From assembly GCA_021299565.1 (NCBI GenBank), contig JAJTHA010000167.1:1-11546 (forward strand): DNA of 11,546 bases, in the 5' to 3' direction. How positions within the stretch are numbered: the stretch's first letter is position 1; every line of letters starts with the position of its first letter. This DNA is from Candidatus Caenarcanales bacterium. GTDB lineage: Bacteria; Cyanobacteriota; Vampirovibrionia; LMEP-6097. A model generated the notes under the pieces. The model saw nothing but the letters and a program-made list of their open reading frames with translations, was not told the DNA's origin and made no database searches. The translations under genes and the position numbers were made by a program. Shown here piece after piece: positions 6,343-11,546 of the stretch.

Positions 6343-7416
6343 ATGGGCATTAACGCAGTGACCATGAATATCCCTTATCAGCCAAACGCAAGTTTGGCCA
6401 AGAAGTATGACGCCAATTCAATCAGCAATTTTTTATTTAATGGACCTTTGGTAACACTCACAACAGTATCTTCTGCTGCGATTAATATTCTAAGTGCGCC
6501 AGTTAGATTATTGGATAAATCCAATCCTCTTAAAAAAATAATTAATAGCATAAGTATGTCTTTTACTAAAACTCATTTAGTTACTTACGGTATCAATGGA
6601 CTTAAAGCCGCATGGGAGCAAAAAAATCCTTTCCTCATTTTTTCTTTCGCGATTGAAGCTTTAGCCGCTTTATTTGATCTTAGAGCAATATATCTTTTTA
6701 GAGGTATTGCAACTGGTGCAGACGGTGCCGTTGCTGCTGTGAAAGAACGCTATGAAAATCTCAATCCAGGTAAACAGTTTGCTTTCAATAGTTTCGCAGA
6801 GGGATTTAGCTATATCAAAAATGATTTTTTGCAGTTATTTAATGACATCAAATCTAATCCCAAATTGATTTACAGCAGCTCTAACCATTCGCTGCTCGCT
6901 TCAGGAGTTTGCATGATAGTTGGTGCAGTTGTTGGTCTAACTATAAATGACAAGCTTGGTGCAGCGATCAGAGATATTACAGGAGGCGCTAATGATTTAG
7001 GTTTGGCATTCTCCAAAAACAAACTTGCCAAAACAGCAGGTATACTTTATGCGACAGGTAGCTTTAAAGATCTTATTGCAAGATTCTTTAGTCCAGATAT
7101 CGGCAAACTCTTAGGAATAAAAGATCTAGAATTATTTACTCGTATGAGAGACTTCTTCCACGAATTAGCGATAGCTTTTGATAGAGGCGGACAATACTAT
7201 TTCTTGAAATACAATCAAAGTAGTAATAAAGAAGAAGATACTAAACAGCAATCATCCCAGGAAGCTCTCGCTCCAAGCGTTTCACCACTCGATTCTCTGC
7301 ATCAACCAGCACTATCTGCGGGCGATGAGACTTCAATTCAGACTCATCAAGCTGAGCATAAGAACAAATTATTACCAAATCGCCAACATGCACTAAGTGA
7401 GCCGCAGCTCCATTGA
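6343..7416 (+). CDS. Unknown membrane protein, 357 residues, overlapping panD
   Basis: I do not recognise this protein. It has hydrophobic stretches at about residues 31-51 (FNGPLVTLTTVSSAAINILS), 96-118 (PFLIFSFAIEALAALFDLRA) and 183-201 (SLLASGVCMIVGAVVGLTI), possibly another near 230-245, which suggests a protein in or at the membrane. There is no classical signal peptide. From about residue 292 the character changes to a polar, Ser/Gln/Glu/His-rich and probably disordered tail; residues 300-357 are encoded by DNA that is also the 3' part of panD on the other strand. The tail therefore looks like an extension gained when an original stop was lost. The start may be ATG 6343 or ATG 6364 (residue 8); neither has a strong ribosome binding site. 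Confidence 0.7.
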   Translation: MGINAVTMNIPYQPNASLAKKYDANSISNFLFNGPLVTLTTVSSAAINILSAPVRLLDKSNPLKKIINSISMSFTKTHLVTYGINGLKAAWEQKNPFLIFSFAIEALAALFDLRAIYLFRGIATGADGAVAAVKERYENLNPGKQFAFNSFAEGFSYIKNDFLQLFNDIKSNPKLIYSSSNHSLLASGVCMIVGAVVGLTINDKLGAAIRDITGGANDLGLAFSKNKLAKTAGILYATGSFKDLIARFFSPDIGKLLGIKDLELFTRMRDFFHELAIAFDRGGQYYFLKYNQSSNKEEDTKQQSSQEALAPSVSPLDSLHQPALSAGDETSIQTHQAEHKNKLLPNRQHALSEPQLH

Positions 7417-7627
7417 TCGCTATAATTCCGCTACCTCTTTCACCTTCGATGACATAAGTAGTTAGACGATTGCCATTGTTGATATCAAGCACATGCACTT
7501 GTTCGTTTTCCATCAAACCTACGGCGTCCATCAAATCTCTATCAACAGTGATACTTCCAACATAATTCAAATCGGCTTGAGTTACCGTTGCTCTATGGAT
7601 TTTGGAATTAAGAAGGGTTCTTTGCAT
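7241..7627 (-). CDS. panD: Aspartate 1-decarboxylase (PanD)
   Basis: Makes beta-alanine from L-aspartate for pantothenate and coenzyme A synthesis. At 128 residues it has the normal length. It is a pyruvoyl enzyme made as a proenzyme that cleaves itself between Gly24 and Ser25, both present in NYVGSITVD; the new N-terminal Ser becomes the pyruvoyl group. Lys9-His-Arg, Arg54 and Tyr58 (NGNRLTTYVI) and Asn72-Gly-Ala-Ala-Ala match the active-site residues of E. coli PanD. The ATG lies inside the end of infC (20-base overlap), so translation is probably coupled. Its last 176 bases overlap the convergent membrane-protein gene. No terminator is visible directly downstream; the first candidate is the hairpin at 6203-6232. 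Confidence 0.97.
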   Translation of the reverse strand: MQRTLLNSKIHRATVTQADLNYVGSITVDRDLMDAVGLMENEQVHVLDINNGNRLTTYVIEGERGSGIIAINGAAAHLVHVGDLVIICSYAQLDESELKSHRPQIVLVDAENRVVKRLERELPGMIAV

Positions 7628-8237
7628 TTTGTTCTTGCTCTTGCATATCTAACAATTCTTTGCGTTTCTTGACTCTGACCTTATCAGCTCCGGGAACGAT
7701 GTACACGATATAAGATCTACCCACCATTCTCTCAGGCACAGCTTCTGCTGTTCCGTGATCCATAAGATCATCAATAAATCTTAGCGCGAGTTTTTTTGCA
7801 AGTTCCGAGTGTTGTATTTCTCGACCCTTAAGTGTGATGTTTAGTTTAACTCTTTTGCCTTTGTCTAGAAATTCTTTTGAATGCTTAATTCTGGTGTTAT
7901 AGTCTCCAATCCCGATGTTGTAACCCATCTTGATTTCTTTGGCTTCGCCACTTTGTTTTTTCTTGGAGCCTTTGTCTTTTTTACTTTGTTCGAATTTATA
8001 TTTGCCGTAGTCAACTATTCTTGCTACAGGCACATCTGATTTGTCTGAAACCACGAATAAATCTAAGCCAGCTTCTCTTGCTAGTCTCAGTGCTTCATCG
8101 CGAGTTATTTCACCAAGATTATTTCCTTCTTGATCTATTACTCTTAGTGTCCTTGCTCTTATATTATCGTTGAGCGGAATATTTAATTTGGGCCTTCTAT
8201 TTCTAGTAAAATTGTTTTGTCTTGGTGGATAATCCAT
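7608..8237 (-). CDS. infC: Translation initiation factor IF-3
   Basis: IF-3 binds the 30S subunit, keeps it apart from 50S and checks the initiator tRNA and start codon. The protein has 209 residues: a short basic N-terminal extension, the IF3-N domain from about 20 to 88 (LNDNIRARTLRVIDQEGNN, then DLFVVSDKSDVPVARIVDYGKYKFEQ), a lysine-rich linker, and the IF3-C domain from about 98 to 186 (KEIKMGYNIGIGDYNTRIKH, GKRVKLNITLKGREIQHSE, then YIVYIVPG). The start is an ordinary ATG, not the AUU used for autoregulation in E. coli. An AAGGA in the leader is about 20 bases from the ATG, too far to be a normal ribosome binding site. The usual partners rpmI and rplT do not follow; panD does, overlapping by 20 bases. 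Confidence 0.97.
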   Translation of the reverse strand: MDYPPRQNNFTRNRRPKLNIPLNDNIRARTLRVIDQEGNNLGEITRDEALRLAREAGLDLFVVSDKSDVPVARIVDYGKYKFEQSKKDKGSKKKQSGEAKEIKMGYNIGIGDYNTRIKHSKEFLDKGKRVKLNITLKGREIQHSELAKKLALRFIDDLMDHGTAEAVPERMVGRSYIVYIVPGADKVRVKKRKELLDMQEQEQNAKNPS

Positions 8238-8272
8238 GCGGTCTTTTAAGTTTGTTTCCTTCTGTCCTTATG

Positions 8273-8301
8273 ATTTTACCCAAAATTCGTGAATTTGGTA
8301 A
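8273..8301 (-). promoter_or_regulatory. Probable infC-panD promoter with dyad in the spacer
   Basis: On the minus strand, TTACCA (8301-8296) and TAAAAT (8278-8273) are 17 bases apart, giving a leader of about 29 bases before the infC ATG at 8237. A dyad, AAATTC-GT-GAATTT on the plus strand (8283-8296), fills most of the spacer and could be an operator. The -35 hexamer is weak (four of six). Confidence 0.5.
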
Positions 8302-8349
8302 CTGCAAATGACACCTCGCTTCGCTTTAATCTATTAGTAATAGCTGCCA

Positions 8350-9258
8350 CTAGCTTAATTTCAAGCAAAATTCAGTGCACGCCTCCAAAGATTCTATGCT
8401 GGCTTTGCCTGTGCCAACTAAATCATAAGCGGTTCCATGATCGACGCTGACTCTTAAATAAGGCAATCCGTAAGTCATATTTATCGCCTTTAAGCCTCCT
8501 ATGCCTTTGATTAAAGGCAATGCTTGATCATGATAGGCGGCGATATAAAGGTCAAAATCAGGTTCAAGTTTTGTTAAGTATTTTTGAGCAGCATTGGCTA
8601 AGCAAGCATCAGGACTAAAAGGTCCAAAAAGGTCTTTGTCTGGGGCTATCAATTTTGAAACAAAATCCTTCTCTTCGTTACCTATAATTCCGTTTTCTCC
8701 CGCATGCGGATTGAGACCCAAGACGGCGATCTTGGCGTTTGGTATTTTGAAAATTTTCCCCAAAGCATCTTTGCTATGTTGAATTACACCTTCAATTCTC
8801 TGCAAATATAATTGGCTAACATCTTTGAGAGCTTCATGTCTTGTTGCCAAAACGATACGAAAATTTTCCAATATAAAAAACATTTCTATTTGATTTCGAT
8901 TAAGTTTGTTCAAGCTTGCAAGTACTTCTGTTTGACCCGATAATTCAATTCCAGCAAGCCATAATGATTCTTTGCAAACTGGTCCAGTCACCAAAAAATC
9001 AGCTTCTTTATTAAGAAGCATTTGATTCGCTTTTACTAGCGTTTGGTAAGCATGCTCACCAGCTTCTTTGCTTGGCTTGGATTTTTGAATATTAGGATTT
9101 AAATTCTGATCAACTAGAATGATTTCGTAGTGATTATTGTTTTTGTATTTGTCATTGAATTTGGTGAATAATTCAGGACCTATTCCACCAGGATCACCAA
9201 GTGTGTATGCTATTTTTGGCTTAGTAATTGGCTTTGATGGCACTGAGGAAATTATCAT
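8350..9258 (-). CDS. pdxA: 4-hydroxythreonine-4-phosphate dehydrogenase (PdxA)
   Basis: NAD-dependent enzyme that oxidises 4-phosphohydroxy-L-threonine to 3-amino-2-oxopropyl phosphate in the DXP-independent-of-PdxS route to pyridoxal phosphate (the pathway with PdxJ). Length 302, slightly shorter than E. coli (329). Visible landmarks: TLGDPGGIGPE (19-29), LVTGPVCK (89-96), the three metal-binding histidines H141 (ATRHEAL), H185 (LNPHAGE) and H243 (AYHDQALP), and SVDHGTA (271-277). The substrate-contacting GHTE motif of E. coli reads GQTE here (residues 108-111), a His-to-Gln change. It is divergent from hpf and has its own promoter with a very short leader and no Shine-Dalgarno; the ATG at 9258 is the first start after that promoter. 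Confidence 0.95.
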   Translation of the reverse strand: MIISSVPSKPITKPKIAYTLGDPGGIGPELFTKFNDKYKNNNHYEIILVDQNLNPNIQKSKPSKEAGEHAYQTLVKANQMLLNKEADFLVTGPVCKESLWLAGIELSGQTEVLASLNKLNRNQIEMFFILENFRIVLATRHEALKDVSQLYLQRIEGVIQHSKDALGKIFKIPNAKIAVLGLNPHAGENGIIGNEEKDFVSKLIAPDKDLFGPFSPDACLANAAQKYLTKLEPDFDLYIAAYHDQALPLIKGIGGLKAINMTYGLPYLRVSVDHGTAYDLVGTGKASIESLEACTEFCLKLS

Positions 9259-9266
9259 AGCAAAAA

Positions 9267-9275
9267 TGCTACAAT
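9267..9275 (+). promoter_or_regulatory. Extended -10 promoter element of hpf
   Basis: TGCTACAAT contains the TGn extension and a -10 hexamer TACAAT (five of six consensus). There is no good -35, which extended -10 promoters can lack. The start point would be near 9282, leaving a leader of about 33 bases. The hexamer overlaps the pdxA -10 box on the other strand. Confidence 0.5.
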
Positions 9276-9302
9276 ATATGGTTCATCAGATTATTGAGTC
9301 AA
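9273..9302 (-). promoter_or_regulatory. pdxA promoter, overlapping the hpf promoter
   Basis: On the minus strand TTGACT (9302-9297) and TATATT (9278-9273) are 18 bases apart and each matches five of six consensus bases. The start point would be near 9266, giving a leader of only about 8 bases before the pdxA ATG at 9258. Confidence 0.65.
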
Positions 9303-9304
9303 AT

Positions 9305-9309
9305 AGGAG
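9305..9309 (+). promoter_or_regulatory. Shine-Dalgarno of hpf
   Basis: AGGAG lies 5 bases before the ATG at 9315. It decides the start: the in-frame ATG at 9294, seven codons upstream, has no such site. It is the clearest ribosome binding site in the window, so the organism does use Shine-Dalgarno initiation for some genes. Confidence 0.8.
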
Positions 9310-9314
9310 TTTTT

Positions 9315-9932
9315 ATGACAACAAGATCCCAAACTAAAATCGAAGGTAGAAATATCGAAGTCACTACAGCAATTAAAGAATATGCAGAATCAAAAATTGC
9401 AAGAATACACAAACACTTCGATTCACTAATTCAAAATCACGAAATCAGAATGACTCTAAGTGTAGTCAAAAACAAAAAAGGTTCTAACCAAAAAGCTGAA
9501 ATCACAATTAATCTAAAAGGTGGTCACGTTATAAGATGCAACTCTTCTGAAGAGAATGTTTATGCGGGTATTGATGTTGTTGTAGACAAAATCGAAGCTC
9601 AACTTCGCAAATACAAAACTAAAATTTACAGTAAGATTCATGCTGGTAAAAGCGTTAAGGAATACGGTATCACGGGTGATTTATCTGACAAGGCAGTTCC
9701 AGTCGAAATGCTTGAGCAAGTTCAACAATACGAAACTCCAAAAATTATCAAAGTTAAGCGTTTTGTTATGCAAGCGATGGAGCCTGAGCAAGCTGTAGAA
9801 ATGTTGAATGATTGCGGACACCCCTTCTATATGTTTTTGAATATTTATTCAAACAAAATTGCTTGTGTTTATGAAAGAGAAGACGGTGGTTTCGGTTTGA
9901 TAGAGCCTGAACATTTGCAAGTTCAAAACTAA
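9315..9932 (+). CDS. hpf: Ribosome hibernation promoting factor, long form (HPF/LrtA type)
   Basis: Long HPF joins 70S ribosomes into inactive 100S dimers in slow growth. The protein has 205 residues. Residues 1-105 are the S30AE/YfiA domain (EVTTAIKEYAESKIARIHKHF, KAEITINLKGG, then YAGIDVVVDKIEAQLRKYKTKI), which sits in the mRNA/tRNA channel of the 30S subunit. A variable linker follows, and residues 145-200 are the dimerising C-terminal domain (VKRFVMQAMEPEQAVEM...GHPFYMFLNIYSNKIACVYER). This two-domain form is typical of Firmicutes and Cyanobacteria, not enterobacteria. The ATG at 9315 is set by AGGAG 5 bases before it. It converges with hpt over an 11-base gap in which no strong terminator is seen. 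Confidence 0.95.
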   Translation: MTTRSQTKIEGRNIEVTTAIKEYAESKIARIHKHFDSLIQNHEIRMTLSVVKNKKGSNQKAEITINLKGGHVIRCNSSEENVYAGIDVVVDKIEAQLRKYKTKIYSKIHAGKSVKEYGITGDLSDKAVPVEMLEQVQQYETPKIIKVKRFVMQAMEPEQAVEMLNDCGHPFYMFLNIYSNKIACVYEREDGGFGLIEPEHLQVQN

Positions 9933-9943
9933 TAACCTAGCTT

Positions 9944-10498
9944 TTAAGTTAAGCCTGAGATGAAGCCTACATAAGGCAGCTCTCTAAATCTTTGATCATA
10001 ATCAAGACCATAACCTAGGATGAATTTATCTTCTATAGTGAAGCAACAATAGTCCGGATTGATCTTTTGATGATCTGCATGTCTTTTGCTTGGCTTATCA
10101 AACAAAGCTGCTAACTTAACGCTTTTAACGCCAGCTTGCTTATTAAAAAAATCAAGAAGAAATTGTGCTGTTCTTCCAGAGTCAACGATGTCATCTACTA
10201 TCAAAATATCTTTGCCATGTAAATCAGGAAGAGTTAAATCATAAACTCTAAAAGTTCCAGTGCTTTGAGTCCCTTCATAACTTGATAGTCTGATGAATTC
10301 TAATTGACAAGGCAAATTTAGATTTCTTACCAAGTCCGCAGCGAAAATAAATGCTCCTTTTAGAACACCGACAACAACCAGGGACTCGCAATCTTTGTAA
10401 TCTTGATTAATAGTTTGAGCTAGTTCATTGATTCTCGTTGCGATAGTTTCCGCAGAGTATAGAATTTGTATTTGTTCTTTGCTGATCACTAAGCTCAT
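9944..10498 (-). CDS. hpt: Hypoxanthine phosphoribosyltransferase
   Basis: Salvages hypoxanthine (and usually guanine) to IMP/GMP using PRPP, in the cytoplasm. The 184-residue length is normal. The PRPP-binding motif is ILIVDDIVDSGRT (98-110), with two acidic residues after the hydrophobic strand. VLKGAF (45-50) is the PPi loop, SSYEG (72-76) belongs to the mobile active-site loop, and FILGYGLDYDQRFRELPYVG (159-178) is the C-terminal purine-binding signature. It follows tilS by 11 bases in the same direction; tilS-hpt is a conserved pair in many bacteria, often with ftsH next, but ftsH is not downstream here because hpf converges. A weak ribosome binding site (TAAGG) overlaps the tilS stop region. 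Confidence 0.96.
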   Translation of the reverse strand: MSLVISKEQIQILYSAETIATRINELAQTINQDYKDCESLVVVGVLKGAFIFAADLVRNLNLPCQLEFIRLSSYEGTQSTGTFRVYDLTLPDLHGKDILIVDDIVDSGRTAQFLLDFFNKQAGVKSVKLAALFDKPSKRHADHQKINPDYCCFTIEDKFILGYGLDYDQRFRELPYVGFISGLT

Positions 10499-10509
10499 GA
10501 TACTTTACC

Positions 10510-11430
10510 TTACTCTTTTATATCATTTTCCAGCCAAATTTGTTTTTGTTTTATGGTAAAGAATTTATTTTTGGCAAAATTAATCCGATGAAAACCCCCT
10601 TCTTGAATAGAATTAATGAAACTAGTTACAAAATCTATATTTTCAATAAAACGTAATTCCAAAATTCTTCTTTGGATAGCGCAGTTCAATTGACGAAATT
10701 CTTGAATCTGCCAAGGGAAATCACCGAGTCTTTCAAGCTCTTTTTGAGCAACGGAATTGATGAACTTGTCTTGTTCTTCAGCAAGTCTAGAAAGCTTGTC
10801 TACATTATTTAAAAGCTTAGTATTTATTTGTAATAATTCAGGGATCACATTATGGCGAATCCTGTTTCTAGCAAATTTGATATCTGAGTTACTAGTGTCC
10901 TCTTTGTATTCAAGGCTATGTTGTCTGGCATAGTCCTCTATTTCATCTCGTGAAAGATTTAATAATGGACGATAAATCTTGCACTGATTATTTAAGTCTC
11001 TAAATTCAGCAATAGATTTGAGCCCATGAATATTGGTACCTCTGGTGATCCTAAAAAGAACAGTTTCGATTTTGTCATTGAGATTATGACCCATTAATAA
11101 ATAATCAATTGAATTTGCTTCGCAGATTTCTTCAAAAAATTCATATCTTGCTTTTCTTCCTTCGTCTTCAGAGATTCTGATTTGATCTAATTTTTTGGAG
11201 ATGAATTTGATTGAATGAGTTTTGCAATAATTTTCTATGAATTCTTTGGCTAATATCGAATCCTCTCGCCAATTATGATCCAAATGTAGGCAATAGAAGC
11301 TATTGCCCATAGTTGATTGGCAAAGATGCATCAATACCATAGAATCTATGCCACCAGAACAAGCTATAGCAAAAGTTTTTGATTGCAACTCTTGAATTAA
11401 ATCTGCTTTCGTTTTATTTATTCTTTGCAT
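10510..11430 (-). CDS. tilS: tRNA(Ile)-lysidine synthase (TilS), short form
   Basis: Converts C34 of tRNA-Ile(CAU) to lysidine with ATP and lysine, so that it reads AUA. The N-terminal PP-loop ATP site is SGGIDS (25-30). Other landmarks are LHLDHNWRE (48-56), the LLMGHNLNDKIETVLFRITRG block (111-131), RPLL (154-157) and EDTSNSDIKFARNRIRH (177-193), all typical of TilS. At 306 residues it lacks the C-terminal domains of E. coli TilS (432) and resembles the shorter cyanobacterial form. Its ATG overlaps the end of the upstream minus-strand gene by 17 bases, so it is part of an operon with that gene and hpt. Confidence 0.95.
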   Translation of the reverse strand: MQRINKTKADLIQELQSKTFAIACSGGIDSMVLMHLCQSTMGNSFYCLHLDHNWREDSILAKEFIENYCKTHSIKFISKKLDQIRISEDEGRKARYEFFEEICEANSIDYLLMGHNLNDKIETVLFRITRGTNIHGLKSIAEFRDLNNQCKIYRPLLNLSRDEIEDYARQHSLEYKEDTSNSDIKFARNRIRHNVIPELLQINTKLLNNVDKLSRLAEEQDKFINSVAQKELERLGDFPWQIQEFRQLNCAIQRRILELRFIENIDFVTSFINSIQEGGFHRINFAKNKFFTIKQKQIWLENDIKE

Positions 11431-11546
11431 TCGCTTCAGAATTATTGTCTGTTTTTTTCTCTTCTTTTGGCTTTTCTTCTTTGTAGATTTTAGAGAATGG
11501 TGTTTTGACGACTGCCTCCTCTTTATTGGCTTTTAGCTGAGGCAAG
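11414..11546 (-). CDS. C-terminal end of an unidentified protein upstream of tilS
   Basis: The minus-strand frame is open from the right edge to a TAA at 11416-11414 and gives 43 residues, rich in Lys and Glu with a PFSKIYKEEKPKEEKKTDN stretch, ending NAKNK. This is a disordered charged tail with no domain in view, so no family can be named. It overlaps the tilS start by 17 bases in another frame, a tight arrangement that supports a real gene and co-transcription with tilS and hpt. Confidence 0.6.
   Translation of the reverse strand, partial: LPQLKANKEEAVVKTPFSKIYKEEKPKEEKKTDNNSEANAKNK

Noticed and set aside
9294..9314. Upstream ATG giving a 212-residue HPF
   Set aside because: AGGAG at 9305-9309 is correctly spaced for the ATG at 9315, and the family starts there.
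9933..9955. Terminator between convergent hpf and hpt (GCTT...AAGC)
   Set aside because: Only four base pairs with a 7-base loop and no T-run; too weak to call.
1..11546. CRISPR array, insertion sequence or integrase gene
   Set aside because: No regularly spaced repeats, transposase or recombinase motifs, or terminal inverted repeats were seen; the only direct repeats are the tRNA-end copies.

Overview
The window is an AT-rich bacterial chromosome segment with the standard genetic code (TAA, TAG and TGA all end genes). It mixes conserved housekeeping genes with a short accessory stretch. The combination of a long-form ribosome hibernation factor, a short TilS without the usual C-terminal extension, a tilS-hpt pair, PdxA and a ferredoxin-type FMN glutamate synthase domain would fit a lineage near Cyanobacteria/Vampirovibrionia (Melainabacteria). 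That placement is an inference from gene content and style only.

Layout. Positions 1-1400 (+) hold the 3' part of an FMN/Fe-S glutamate synthase-family protein. It converges with a SulP anion transporter (1411-3015, -). After a gene-poor gap come a GNAT acetyltransferase and an unknown soluble protein (3331-4613, +, tightly spaced). Next is a small winged-helix protein driven by a consensus promoter whose predicted start point is the start codon itself (4675-5082), then a dinD gene broken by one in-frame TAA (5223-6071). A tRNA-Val(GAC) gene on the minus strand follows (6125-6200), with a symmetrical terminator-like hairpin touching its 5' side. A membrane protein of unknown function (6343-7416, +) runs 176 bases into the convergent panD.

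The right half is conserved: infC-panD (minus strand, overlapping by 20 bases), pdxA (-) divergent from hpf (+) over overlapping promoters, then hpt and tilS (-) with the tail of another minus-strand gene overlapping tilS. These cover translation initiation, pantothenate and pyridoxal phosphate synthesis, ribosome hibernation, purine salvage and tRNA-Ile modification.

The most interesting signal is around dinD. Fragments of the 3' end of the neighbouring tRNA gene lie on both sides of it: a 17-base copy with one mismatch at 5167-5183 and an exact 20-base copy at 6068-6087 that contains the dinD stop codon, besides the intact copy in the tRNA at 6118-6137. This is the footprint expected of site-specific integration at a tRNA 3' end, here around a unit of about 0.9 kb with one gene and no integrase. 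The winged-helix gene and an 18-base dyad lie just outside the left repeat and may have been part of the same accessory block. A second theme is that several genes here (winged-helix protein, GNAT, SulP) have a -10-like box only 7-8 bases before the start codon and no Shine-Dalgarno, which suggests leaderless mRNAs.
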